A DNA stretch of 64,000 nt, taken from contig NZ_NFLI01000018.1 of the NCBI RefSeq assembly GCF_002160825.1, forward strand, positions 17,234 through 81,233, written 5' to 3'. Of this stretch, positions 9,016-17,751 are shown in pieces. Position 1 is the first letter of the stretch, and the number at the start of each line of letters is the position of its first letter. A program made the position numbers and the translations under genes. Source of the stretch: Lachnoclostridium sp. An131. Lineage in GTDB: Bacteria > Bacillota > Clostridia > Lachnospirales > Lachnospiraceae. Below the pieces are notes generated by a model. The model did no database searches. It saw nothing but the letters and a program-made list of their open reading frames with translations, and was not told where the DNA came from.

Positions 9016-11631
9016 TCAGTACCCCACAAACCGGAGACTCCGAAGCTGCAGCGTATCCAGCTGCTGCAGCGGCTCGTAAAGCCCTGGTATCAGAGAATCA
9101 TATTTGGCGTTCACGTTGACACGCAGATAGGTGTAGGAATCGCTCAGCGTAAAGCTGCTGTCCGACTGGCGCATTTCCATGTTGATGAGATCCCCGATGC
9201 GCTGTACCTTGGTCAACGTAGGCACCGTACAGAGCAGGACCCAGAGATACTCGTTATAACTCACGCCCAGCACTGCGTCCAGCCCCTCCATCCCTATAGA
9301 AAGCGCCGTATTGTCCTTCAGAGCCGTCTCGCTGTAAAGTCCGGAGGCCAGTCCGATGGGCTTGATAAACTGATCCATAAATTCCTTTGGCGTCTTGATT
9401 TTTCCCTTCGCGATTTCATCCGCGATCTTCGTGCCGCGCTCCATGACATTGCTGGGTGTCAGCAGTACCTGATAGGGGAATTTCACCAGCTGCACCTTGG
9501 CCGGATTCTTATCATAGGTGGAAAGGATCAGCGCCTTCATCTCCACGCAGGACTCCGCTACCACCCAGAGAGCCAGAATCACCGGAGCGAAGGGACCCGC
9601 GATCGCGGAGGTCTGGACGATCTCCGCATTTCCGATGACAGGCAGAATATTCGTCAGCAGCCGCATGATAAAGATGATATCGTAAACCGCAGCCTGATTC
9701 TCCGTCTCGTTCGGACTCCCGTTTACTATATATTCTACACAGGCTCCGTTGAACATCTCCCCGCTTTCTGTGGGAGCGCCCGTCCCGGCCCAGGCTGCAA
9801 TCAGCCCGTCAAAGGCCCCCACCGCTTCATTCATATACTCGTCAGCGCTGTGAGCGGAGCTGTAAATGCTGCTGTACCTGTCGCCCCGGAAGCTCTTTCC
9901 GGTCTCCGCGCTGACCCTGTCCGGAAACATGGAGGTCGCATAGGAATTTACGTAAAAGCCTTCCGCCAGATTGTGGAGCATGGCGTCCAGCATGGACTGC
10001 ATATTCGCGCAGGCCGTCGGGATATCTGTACAAAGCTGAACCAGGGCAGCCACAGCTTCCCCGAGCTGCGGCAGCAGCGTAAACACGTAGACCACTGCAG
10101 TAATCCCTTTTGTGAGCGTCCCGATTACATTTACCACAAAGCTTATGAGTGTCTTGATATTCTCTATGATCCGGTTGAGCAGTTCCTCCGCAAATACATA
10201 ATTTGTCGAGGCCGTGATCCGTCCGGAGGTTTCAAATTTGGAGATATCATAACCCAGGCGGGAGGCCGTCTCCAGTGTCTCGTTCAGCAGAGACTGGATA
10301 TAGGCTGCGTCATCGCCGGAGAGCTCCGCCTCTGTAGTAGTATTGGACGTATAGCTGGCCCCCGCCACCCCTGAGGTGAGCTGAATATTGTAGGCGTCGT
10401 CGATTCGCTCTGAGCCGGGAATCAGGTAAGGGAACAGGACTGCAAAGGCGTTGACCAGCGCCAGGACAGAATCTGTGGCGCCCTCCCCCATCATGGCTGC
10501 GCAGAGCTCCTCTACCGTGTCCACTGTCATGTATCCGCTGATGTCCGTATAATAGTCAGAGGCCGACAGGTCATAATCCGAATCCTCATTCACGCTGCTT
10601 CCGCTGATGGCATCTACATTTGTCTTATTCGTCTCCAGGCCGGACAGCATTGCGCTGACCCGCTGCTGATAAGCGTCGTAGACCGGCAGCACCTCGTCCA
10701 GCTTTCCATTGATATTCTCATAAGCCTTTCCAAAGGACTTGAAATCCGCGTTGTCTGCATTCTCTCCAATCATCTTCGCGTATTTTTCCTGAAGGGCCAG
10801 GGACTTTTCCTGAAAGGCTTTATAGGCGTCCTCATAGCTCTCCATATCGCTCTTTACGGATTCCAGGGCTGTGGAATAGTCTTCTGCCGCTGTGTCGATG
10901 GCCTCTGAAAGGCGGTCCAGCTCATCGTAATAGTCTTCCAGCTCCTCGTCCTCCATGGTGTCCGGGTCATTGGCCTCCATGAAGGAAACCTTGGCATCGA
11001 TAGCTGACTGCAGGTCTGTCCGCGCCGTATCCGCTTCCGCCACGCTCGTGTTCAGGGCTATGGCTGCATCATTCATCGCATTGGTGGCTGTGCCCCATTC
11101 TCCCGCCGAAGCCGCGGCGTCCGCGCTGGAATTGATCATCTTGAAGGTCGTGCCCGCCTCGCCCATCTTCAGGTTTTTCTCGATGAACTCGGTCATCTTA
11201 TTCAGATCCACCCGGTTCTCAAACACGGTAATCATGGAGCGGTATTCTTCAAAATAGAGGATCTGATTCTTCAGCATATCCATATTTCCCAGGCTGTAGA
11301 TCGGCTCAAGCTCCACCGTCACGTCGCTGAACAGCCTGGAAGCCGTATAGGTATCATCCTCATTCAGATTGGCGTTCGTATTGAAATAATCCATATATAC
11401 CGACTGATCTGCGTCGGCGTCCAGCGCCAGAAGCCCAAAGCGAGTCAGCAGCTCTGTATTGTAATGCGCCAGCGTAGAATAAGAGGCTGAAATATTCATT
11501 TCATCCAGAAGCGCCTTGGCGCTCCGGTAGCGGCCGATTTCCATAAGAAGCGTGCTTAAGGACAGCACCGGCACCAGAATCAGCGTCAGGAATACGGTGA
11601 CCGCTCCCCGTTTTTTTGCGAATAGCTTCAT
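9016..11631 (-). CDS. DUF5702-type large pseudopilin-like protein
   Basis: 871 aa with a GGAGGG RBS. The N terminus (KKRGAVTVFLTLILVPVLSLSTLL) is pilin-like: basic leader, Gly, one membrane helix at 9-31. It differs from TadE in having Phe, not Glu, at +5. Residues about 190-340 are a long charged helical or coiled-coil stretch. Hydrophobic stretches occur again near 500-560 and 660-700. The size, N terminus and context match the DUF5702 proteins found beside Tad genes in Clostridia (from memory). Likely an extracytoplasmic component of the pilus machine; its function is not established. Confidence 0.8.
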   Translation of the reverse strand: MKLFAKKRGAVTVFLTLILVPVLSLSTLLMEIGRYRSAKALLDEMNISASYSTLAHYNTELLTRFGLLALDADADQSVYMDYFNTNANLNEDDTYTASRLFSDVTVELEPIYSLGNMDMLKNQILYFEEYRSMITVFENRVDLNKMTEFIEKNLKMGEAGTTFKMINSSADAAASAGEWGTATNAMNDAAIALNTSVAEADTARTDLQSAIDAKVSFMEANDPDTMEDEELEDYYDELDRLSEAIDTAAEDYSTALESVKSDMESYEDAYKAFQEKSLALQEKYAKMIGENADNADFKSFGKAYENINGKLDEVLPVYDAYQQRVSAMLSGLETNKTNVDAISGSSVNEDSDYDLSASDYYTDISGYMTVDTVEELCAAMMGEGATDSVLALVNAFAVLFPYLIPGSERIDDAYNIQLTSGVAGASYTSNTTTEAELSGDDAAYIQSLLNETLETASRLGYDISKFETSGRITASTNYVFAEELLNRIIENIKTLISFVVNVIGTLTKGITAVVYVFTLLPQLGEAVAALVQLCTDIPTACANMQSMLDAMLHNLAEGFYVNSYATSMFPDRVSAETGKSFRGDRYSSIYSSAHSADEYMNEAVGAFDGLIAAWAGTGAPTESGEMFNGACVEYIVNGSPNETENQAAVYDIIFIMRLLTNILPVIGNAEIVQTSAIAGPFAPVILALWVVAESCVEMKALILSTYDKNPAKVQLVKFPYQVLLTPSNVMERGTKIADEIAKGKIKTPKEFMDQFIKPIGLASGLYSETALKDNTALSIGMEGLDAVLGVSYNEYLWVLLCTVPTLTKVQRIGDLINMEMRQSDSSFTLSDSYTYLRVNVNAKYDSLIPGLYEPLQQLDTLQLRSLRFVGY

Positions 11632-11641
11632 GGCTCCCTCC

Positions 11642-12310
11642 TCAGAACAGACTGTTGATAAATTCTGCCACTGCTTTTACCGCGTCCAGAAGCTTTGACG
11701 CCGTCTTGGCTCCCAGCACGTTGTTTTCGATATGATAGGTCAGATCCTCCTGGAAATTCAGACTGTTTATAATATGGCGCATATCCTTGGATACGGCCGT
11801 TCCCACCGCATAGAAGGTGATCTCGTCAGAGACGCCGAAATACTGAAAGGCAGCGGCTCCCGGAATCTTATAGGTTTCCTGGAGGTTTACCGTAATCAGA
11901 TAAGCCCCGCTTCCAAAGGAATCATGTTTATCCACAGATACCTCCACGAGCCGTTCCTCCGGCTCAATAATCCGCGCGTTGTCAAGCTGGGCCTCCGCCA
12001 CCCACTGTGCCTTGGCCCGGTTTTCCTCCCTCGGAGACGCCAGAAGGAAGAAAAAGCCTCCCTTCTCAAACCAGTACTGGTACAGCTTCGGCTTGCTGAA
12101 CTCGTTGTAATGCACATAGCCTGTGAAGGGCTCCGCCGCCTGCTGGCTGTAGACGCTGGCTGCCTTTGAGGCCGCGTCGTTGGCCGCCACGGTCAGGTTC
12201 GTCTGCTGGTAGAGGACAAAGCCAAGCCCCATAAGCACTGACATCAGAAACACTGTGATCACCATGACGAATACCGCTTCTACGATGACATAGCCGCCTT
12301 CTTTTTTCAT
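11642..12310 (-). CDS. TadE-like pseudopilin (first copy)
   Basis: 222 aa. The N-terminal KKEGGYVIVEAVFVMVITVFLM shows the canonical Gly-x4-Glu processing and assembly signal followed by a membrane helix (7-32). A mostly polar extracytoplasmic domain with a Tyr/Phe-rich central part follows. It lies 14 bp after the WG-repeat gene and 10 bp before the DUF5702 gene, so it is co-transcribed. Predicted substrate of the A24 peptidase of this locus. With the genes at 8474 and 9016 it makes three pilin-like proteins besides the main Flp pilin. Confidence 0.82.
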   Translation of the reverse strand: MKKEGGYVIVEAVFVMVITVFLMSVLMGLGFVLYQQTNLTVAANDAASKAASVYSQQAAEPFTGYVHYNEFSKPKLYQYWFEKGGFFFLLASPREENRAKAQWVAEAQLDNARIIEPEERLVEVSVDKHDSFGSGAYLITVNLQETYKIPGAAAFQYFGVSDEITFYAVGTAVSKDMRHIINSLNFQEDLTYHIENNVLGAKTASKLLDAVKAVAEFINSLF

Positions 12311-12324
12311 CTTCTCTCCCCCTG

Positions 12325-13635
12325 TCAGGTCCAGCCTACGAAATTCAGCATCTTCCAGACGTCGCTCTCCCGGACAAAGCAGCCGCCCCGGTCATTCACA
12401 TAATCCACTTCCAGAAAGGTGTACGGGACCACGAGCTCTCCGCTCTCGTTGATAAAGCCCCACAGACCGTCCTTCTTTACGCCTGCGAGACCGCAGCTGA
12501 AGGATTTTGCCTCTTCATAGGCCGGTTCAATCAGAACATTTCCGCTCAAATCTGCAAAGCCCCAGAGCCCGTCTCTCTCAAACGCAAAGACGCTTTCCAC
12601 GCAGAAATCAATATCTCCGCAGGTAAAGTCCAGAGCCGGATTCAGCTCTCTGTCATAGAAGCGGTAAACTCCGTCAGATTTCGCGATAATATAGCCGTCG
12701 CTGTAGCAGCTTCCCGTGAAGCTTAAAACCACATCCTCAAAGATCCTGTCGCTTATGGGCGTCCCCGTGGTATCAATGATCTTCCAGAGGCCGTCCTCCT
12801 TTACAGCCGCGATTCCGTCCGAAAACCGCCCGGCCTCCTCGTAATTTCCAAAAAATTCTTTTGTCTGGGGATTATAATACTCAAAGCCTCCCGTCCGCTT
12901 CAGGGCCACCAGACCTTCGCTGTAAGCGCCTGCCTGCGTCACTCCCTCCGGGAGCGTCAGCTGCTTTTCCCCTTCACTGTCAATCATCCAGGAGCCTGTG
13001 TCATCCGTTACAGAAGCCAGATCTCCGTAAAAAATCGAAGCGCAGTCATAATCGCCCGTCAGATACAGCTCTCCGCTGCGGTTCGCGTAGTTCCACCCCT
13101 CATTGCTCTGAACCGCATACAACTCCTCCGTCAGCGGAAGAAATGCAAGATAGCTGGAAAAGCCCAGGTCGTACTGGTAATGCAGCTGTTCCTGGCAGGC
13201 CGTCAGCACAGGCGTGCTCACTCCCACGCTTTCTGCCTGGGACAGCGTCTCCAGAATCCCGTCCCTGTCCTCCTGCTGCTGATAGAAGCTGCAGGCAAAC
13301 TCATAGATCCGGGGTTCCTTCGGGTATTTTTTCCGAAGTGCCTCCAGACACTCCTCTACCTTCTGAATCCTGGTATAGGTGCCGGATTCCAGGGCCAGAG
13401 CCGCATAATTTTCCGTCATCTTCATCCGGTTTTCCAGATTGTCCTGATACTGAAGACATTCTTCATATTTCTGGGCCGCCTTTTCGTAAAGCCCTTCCAT
13501 CTCCGCCGCCCCTGCCTCCGCCTGAAGGGCATGGTAGGCCGCATAGGTCTCTCCTGTCTGCATGCCGAAGCTTACCCAGCCGGCAGCCAGCAGGAGGACC
13601 ATCAGACATGCCAGCAGCTTTCTGTTGATTTTCAT
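12325..13635 (-). CDS. WG-repeat protein with N-terminal TPR-like region
   Basis: 436 aa. A signal anchor lies at 5-27. Residues about 30-165 are alpha-helical and TPR-like (YEKAAQKYEECLQY and similar). The C-terminal half carries WG beta-hairpin repeats: DGLWKIID, DGLWGFAD and DGLWGFINESG, each followed by Pxx(Y/F)xxaxxF phrases. WG repeats make beta-propeller-like binding surfaces. The gene lies between the prepilin peptidase and the first TadE gene, so it is probably an extracytoplasmic accessory factor of the pilus, perhaps for binding pilin or peptidoglycan. Its function is not known. Confidence 0.78.
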   Translation of the reverse strand: MKINRKLLACLMVLLLAAGWVSFGMQTGETYAAYHALQAEAGAAEMEGLYEKAAQKYEECLQYQDNLENRMKMTENYAALALESGTYTRIQKVEECLEALRKKYPKEPRIYEFACSFYQQQEDRDGILETLSQAESVGVSTPVLTACQEQLHYQYDLGFSSYLAFLPLTEELYAVQSNEGWNYANRSGELYLTGDYDCASIFYGDLASVTDDTGSWMIDSEGEKQLTLPEGVTQAGAYSEGLVALKRTGGFEYYNPQTKEFFGNYEEAGRFSDGIAAVKEDGLWKIIDTTGTPISDRIFEDVVLSFTGSCYSDGYIIAKSDGVYRFYDRELNPALDFTCGDIDFCVESVFAFERDGLWGFADLSGNVLIEPAYEEAKSFSCGLAGVKKDGLWGFINESGELVVPYTFLEVDYVNDRGGCFVRESDVWKMLNFVGWT

Positions 13636-13674
13636 CCTTCCTTCCCTCCTCAGACATGAATGCCGTCCCTGCGG

Positions 13675-14295
13675 CTACAGAACCGCCGTAATCAGATAGC
13701 CCGCCAGAAGATAGGGCGCAAAAGCTATCTGGTATTTCCTGCCCGCTTTTTTCACTGCCAGCAGATAGACCGAGGCGAGAGCCGCGGCAATCAGCCCGTA
13801 GAGAAAGCAGGAATAGGTCCAGGAAAGTCCGCAGAACAGGCTCACCACTCCCAGCAGCTTCACGTCGCCAAAGCCCATGGCACTCCGGCTGATAAAGACA
13901 ATCAGAAGAAGCGCCGCCAGAGTGATTCCGGTTCCCGCCAGATCCCGGAGCACCAGCATTCCAAAGCCGGAAGGATCTGACAGAAGCTCTGCAATATATA
14001 TCAGGCAGCGTCCGGCAAGGCCCAGCAGAATCAGCTGGTTCGGCACGATCTTTTCCCGGGCGTCCACCCAGCCGGCGGCAAGCATCAGCGTCAGGACCCA
14101 GAGAATCTTTACCATCCCCGTCACATCCGTCCCCTTCTGCTCCAGCCGGAACACCGCGAAAGCCGCCGCCGCGCAGGCTGCCGCCGCGATCAGCCACTCC
14201 CTTCCGGACAGCTTGCATTTCTTTCCCATATATAAATAGACAAGCGCCAGTCCCGTACAGGCCAGGGCCGCGCATACTGCAATACAGATTTCCAT
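13675..14295 (-). CDS. A24-family prepilin peptidase (TadV/CpaA-like)
   Basis: 206 aa integral membrane protein with about six hydrophobic segments. Both aspartates of the GxGD aspartyl proteases are present: Asp78 in WVDAREKIVPN and Asp144 in GFGDVKLLG. There is no N-terminal methylase domain, as usual for TadV/CpaA. It should cleave the leaders of the Flp pilin and the TadE-like proteins at the inner leaflet. ATG 14295 is preceded by GGGGAG. Position between pilin and pseudopilin genes supports the call. Confidence 0.9.
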   Translation of the reverse strand: MEICIAVCAALACTGLALVYLYMGKKCKLSGREWLIAAAACAAAAFAVFRLEQKGTDVTGMVKILWVLTLMLAAGWVDAREKIVPNQLILLGLAGRCLIYIAELLSDPSGFGMLVLRDLAGTGITLAALLLIVFISRSAMGFGDVKLLGVVSLFCGLSWTYSCFLYGLIAAALASVYLLAVKKAGRKYQIAFAPYLLAGYLITAVL

Positions 14296-14386
14296 ACATT
14301 CTCCCCGCCGCCCTCCCCGGAGGACACCCGAAAAAGTTCTTCAGGCGTCCCCCGCAGGAAATGACACGGCTGTGTTTTTCACAGAA

Positions 14387-14608
14387 TTATTTTGTAGGTG
14401 AGCCAACTACATTCGCCTGGTTCACAATATTGCCCAGCAGGCTCTCTACCAGACTGCTGATCTGCTCTCTGAAAATAGCTGCCAGCATGATCACGATTCC
14501 AATCAGAACCACGATGGATACGATGTTGGTATCACCCTTCTCGTCGTAAATGAAGCGGTGAAAGGCCATTTTTGCTGCCAGACAGCCGTGCAGTAATAAA
14601 TTGTTCAT
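14387..14608 (-). CDS. Flp1-like type IVb pilin
   Basis: 73 aa from ATG 14608 with a strong RBS (AAAGGAGGA); a GTG one codon earlier is possible. After a 28-residue leader ending EKG the mature part starts DTNIVSIVVLIGIVIMLAAIF, one membrane or assembly helix, then a short polar tail. This is the layout of Flp1-family pilins of Firmicutes. The mature +5 residue is Val, not the Glu of proteobacterial Flp. It lies between the TadC and prepilin peptidase genes. Probable major pilin subunit. Confidence 0.85.
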   Translation of the reverse strand: MNNLLLHGCLAAKMAFHRFIYDEKGDTNIVSIVVLIGIVIMLAAIFREQISSLVESLLGNIVNQANVVGSPTK

Positions 14609-14638
14609 CACGTTCTTCCTCCTTTCCCCTCATATTTA

Positions 14639-15517
14639 TTAAAGCCCCAGGTTTGAAAACACAGGAACTAAAACCATAACCAGGATTCCCGCGAACATAA
14701 TCAGCATGGGAATCATAAGCTTGCCGGAAGCCAGTTCGCCCTGTCTGGCCACGGTCTGCTTGCGCGTCTCCCACATCTCGGAGGACATGTCCGCCAGCAG
14801 ATAGGCCAGCTCTTTGTTTCCCTTCTCCAGCCCCTGAATCACCGAAGAGGTAAATTTCCGGATTTCCGGCACTACTGTGCGGATTCCAAACAGATAATAG
14901 GCCTGGGCCTCAGAGACGCCGTTGCGGATATCTTCGCCAACCTTCCGCATCTCCTGATACAGAGGCCGGTCCGCCGAGGACGCTGTCATTTCCCACGCCT
15001 CCCGCATGACCATCCCGGCATTTACCAGAAGGGCCAGCTTGGAAAGCACATCAGGGAAATCGCTCATATACTTCTGCGTCCTTTCCTTGATTTTTTCCGC
15101 GTTGCAGGTCGTATAGTAATACCAGGCTGTTCCGGACAGCATAGCTCCCACCAGAAATACCAGCAGAGCGTCGCTTCCTCCTGCCAGGCAGCTTACCGCC
15201 GTAAAGCCGAACAGGCACAGCAGCGTGATGCTGAAGCGTCTGGCATGGAACATGCGCAGGTAGTATTCCACATATTTCTCTTCACAGAGCAGCCCCAGCT
15301 CCTTACGGAGCTTCTTATCCTCCTCAGTCCGGAAGGTATAGCCGCTCTTCTCACACCAGTTCATTCCAATCACATAGGTATCCTTCAGAGGATATTCCTT
15401 GTCATCCAGCGGGGTCAGAAGCGCCTCATACTTCTCTCCCCCTGCCATCAGAAACAGAGTAAGGCCCCCGAGAACCGTCTCGATTACAAGCAGAATCAGC
15501 TGTGTCCAGGAAATCAT
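14639..15517 (-). CDS. tadC: TadC-like inner-membrane platform protein (GspF family)
   Basis: 292 aa. Membrane segments lie near the N terminus (about 5-25), two central ones near 100-135, and one at the C terminus (MLIMFAGILVMVLVPVF). Between the last two lies a soluble domain with KLALLVNAGM and EMRKVGEDIRNG, typical of the T2SSF fold. It pairs with TadB, transcribed just before it (24 bp gap). The platform proteins couple the TadA motor to pilin assembly. A helical N-terminal cytoplasmic region of about 60 residues precedes the core. Confidence 0.88.
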   Translation of the reverse strand: MISWTQLILLVIETVLGGLTLFLMAGGEKYEALLTPLDDKEYPLKDTYVIGMNWCEKSGYTFRTEEDKKLRKELGLLCEEKYVEYYLRMFHARRFSITLLCLFGFTAVSCLAGGSDALLVFLVGAMLSGTAWYYYTTCNAEKIKERTQKYMSDFPDVLSKLALLVNAGMVMREAWEMTASSADRPLYQEMRKVGEDIRNGVSEAQAYYLFGIRTVVPEIRKFTSSVIQGLEKGNKELAYLLADMSSEMWETRKQTVARQGELASGKLMIPMLIMFAGILVMVLVPVFSNLGL

Positions 15518-15541
15518 CGCTTTCTCCTTTTCTCTTCGGGC

Positions 15542-16411
15542 CTAAACCCGGATATCCAGAATCTTCCGGCTGACCACCGTGGCCGCCACAAAGCAGCCGA
15601 TGGCAAAGGTGCTCGCCAGTACGCCGGAGGGTGTCGCAAAATTCTTCGCAAAATCCGGATTGCTGACCTTGATCAGCGCCACCAGGACCACAGGCATGAC
15701 GCTTAAAATCAGCTGCTCGTTTTTATTGGCCGCAAGCTTCGTCTCAATCTCTCTTTGAATCCGGCTCTTTTCTTCCAGTATCATGCTGGTGTTGCGGATA
15801 ACCTCTTTGATATTTCCGCCCTTCCGGTAGCAGGTATCAAAGACATTGGCGAAGCTTTCGATATCGTCCACGCCGCTGCGCTTTCCGAAATCCAAGAGCA
15901 GGCTTTCCACGGAAATATTATTGTCCAGACCGTTCAGAATCACAGCCAGCTCCTTCTGAATATCAGACTCCGCAGAATACTGAATGCTCAGATCCCGCTT
16001 CGCGTCCCGGAAGGACTGGTTCACATTTTTTCCGGCAAGGAGCGAGGTAGACAGGGATTCCAGCAGATCCAGAAACTGTTTTTTCAGATTGCTCTGCCTG
16101 CTTTCCTGCTGCCTCTTCTCCCAGATGGGAAGGAAGAAAAAACCTGCCGCGATTCCCACCACCGACGGTATCGTCAGATTCAGCATATAGGTAAGAAGGG
16201 TCGCGTTCCCGTAAGGATCCTTTGCCAGCCCTCCGTAGAACAGGTAGCCGCAGAAGGCCCCCGCCGCGAAGGCCGCCAGAAATACCAGTATTCTCTCTAT
16301 CGGAGACATCTCATAGACCCGGTAATTCCGCACCTGCATATTGGTCAGCGACTGCCGGTACTGAGGCTCTCTCTCCTTCTTTTCCTTTTTCTTTCCCAAG
16401 GTGATTCCCAT
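15542..16411 (-). CDS. tadB: TadB-like inner-membrane platform protein (GspF family)
   Basis: 289 aa. A basic N terminus (KKKEKKER) is followed by two close membrane segments (about 40-90), a soluble T2SSF domain with FLDLLESLSTSLLAGKNVNQSFRDA, and C-terminal membrane segments ending near residue 285. It starts 19 bp after the TadA stop. Together with TadC it forms the membrane platform of the Tad secretion system. Family assignment is firm; which of the two is TadB is based on gene order after the ATPase. Confidence 0.88.
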   Translation of the reverse strand: MGITLGKKKEKKEREPQYRQSLTNMQVRNYRVYEMSPIERILVFLAAFAAGAFCGYLFYGGLAKDPYGNATLLTYMLNLTIPSVVGIAAGFFFLPIWEKRQQESRQSNLKKQFLDLLESLSTSLLAGKNVNQSFRDAKRDLSIQYSAESDIQKELAVILNGLDNNISVESLLLDFGKRSGVDDIESFANVFDTCYRKGGNIKEVIRNTSMILEEKSRIQREIETKLAANKNEQLILSVMPVVLVALIKVSNPDFAKNFATPSGVLASTFAIGCFVAATVVSRKILDIRV

Positions 16412-16430
16412 ACCCTGTCCTCCCCTGTCT

Positions 16431-17669
16431 CTAAATCGTTCCCCTGTAGCCCATCAGCCGCAGCTTCAGATCGTTTCTCAGAGGATTAGATGTCCGCTTC
16501 AGCGAACCTGAAACCCGATCCAGCGTGCTTTTTTCATCCTCCTCAAAGACATAGAGCGGATTCAGGACGATGTGTCCGTTTTCATATCCCACGACCTCTG
16601 TGATCTCCATGGTCTTCCGGCTTTTATCCCGGAGCCGGGACAGATGGATGATGATATCCACCGCCGACGCGATCTGCTGGCGGATAGCCTCCAGAGGCAG
16701 TCCCTCCGCTCCCTGGAGAACCATGGTTTCCAGACGACTCAGCATGTCCGCCGTGCTGTTGGCGTGGCCTGTGCTTAAGGAGCCGTCGTGGCCCGTATTC
16801 ATGGCCTGAAGCATGTCAAGCGCCTCCCCTCCGCGGACCTCGCCTACCACGATGCGCTCCGGGCGCATACGCAGGGAGGATTTGATCAGATCCCGGATGG
16901 TCACCGCCCCGCTCCCGGAGGCGTTGGCATTTCTTGTTTCCAGGCGGACCAGGTTCTTGACGCCCACGATCTGAAGTTCCGCCGAATCCTCTATGGTAAT
17001 CACACGCTCATCCTTGGGGATATAATTGGAAAGCGCGTTCAGAAACGTAGTCTTCCCGGAGCCCGTGCCGCCGCTGATAAAAATGTTGTACTTGGCCCTC
17101 ACAAGGAGCTCCAGCACATCCGCGATATCCTGTGTGATGGAGCCAAAGCGGATCAGCTGGGCGATGGTCATGGGCGTCTTCGAAAACTTACGGATCGTCA
17201 CGATGGCCCCTTTAAGAGAAATGGGCGGCAGCACCACATTCACGCGGGAGCCGTCCGGAAGCCTCGTGTCCACAATCGGATTGGCCTGATTGACCTCCCG
17301 TCCCGCCAGCCCCACGATACGCTGCACCACGTCCTCCAGCCTCCGCTCGCTCTCGAAGGTCTCCGGCAGCTGGTACAGCCTTCCAGCCTTCTCAATAAAG
17401 ATTTCCTCCGGCCCGTTGATCATGACCTCGGTAATGCTGTCGTCATTCATAATCGTGTCCAGAAGACCGAAACCACGGATGGAGCTGTACACCTGGCGCA
17501 CGATATCCACCCGTTCCTCTATGGTCAGATATTCGTCCTGGAGCCGGACACGGATCAGCTCTTCGATCCGCTCCTCCAGTTCCTCGTCCGAGAGCTGGTT
17601 CAGATTAAAATTGTCGAATATATACTCCTTGATTTCCCTGATAAATTCATGGAGCCTTGCTTCCTCCAT
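16431..17669 (-). CDS. tadA: TadA/CpaF-type secretion ATPase
   Basis: 412 aa from ATG 17669; an upstream extension (to 17906) would run into the TadZ gene and is rejected. All motor motifs are present: FIMND-like NTD motif IMNDDSITEVMING (73-86), Walker A GGTGSGKT (200-207), Asp box IEDSAEL (226-232), Walker B RIVVGEVRG (272-280) and His box TGHDGSLSTGHAN (292-304). It hydrolyses ATP on the cytoplasmic face to drive pilin polymerisation. Preceded by TadZ (82-bp gap), followed by TadB and TadC. Confidence 0.95.
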   Translation of the reverse strand: MEEARLHEFIREIKEYIFDNFNLNQLSDEELEERIEELIRVRLQDEYLTIEERVDIVRQVYSSIRGFGLLDTIMNDDSITEVMINGPEEIFIEKAGRLYQLPETFESERRLEDVVQRIVGLAGREVNQANPIVDTRLPDGSRVNVVLPPISLKGAIVTIRKFSKTPMTIAQLIRFGSITQDIADVLELLVRAKYNIFISGGTGSGKTTFLNALSNYIPKDERVITIEDSAELQIVGVKNLVRLETRNANASGSGAVTIRDLIKSSLRMRPERIVVGEVRGGEALDMLQAMNTGHDGSLSTGHANSTADMLSRLETMVLQGAEGLPLEAIRQQIASAVDIIIHLSRLRDKSRKTMEITEVVGYENGHIVLNPLYVFEEDEKSTLDRVSGSLKRTSNPLRNDLKLRLMGYRGTI

Positions 17670-17751
17670 ACCATTCCCCCATCTCTGCTGTCTATACGTA
17701 CCTGCCTCAGCATCAGTATACAAGGGACAATACGCCCTTGGTGCACCGGTG

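Noticed and set aside
13463..14299. Gly/Arg-rich minus frame overlapping the prepilin peptidase
   Set aside because: Out of frame with the GxGD peptidase; the peptidase has both catalytic Asp residues and an RBS.
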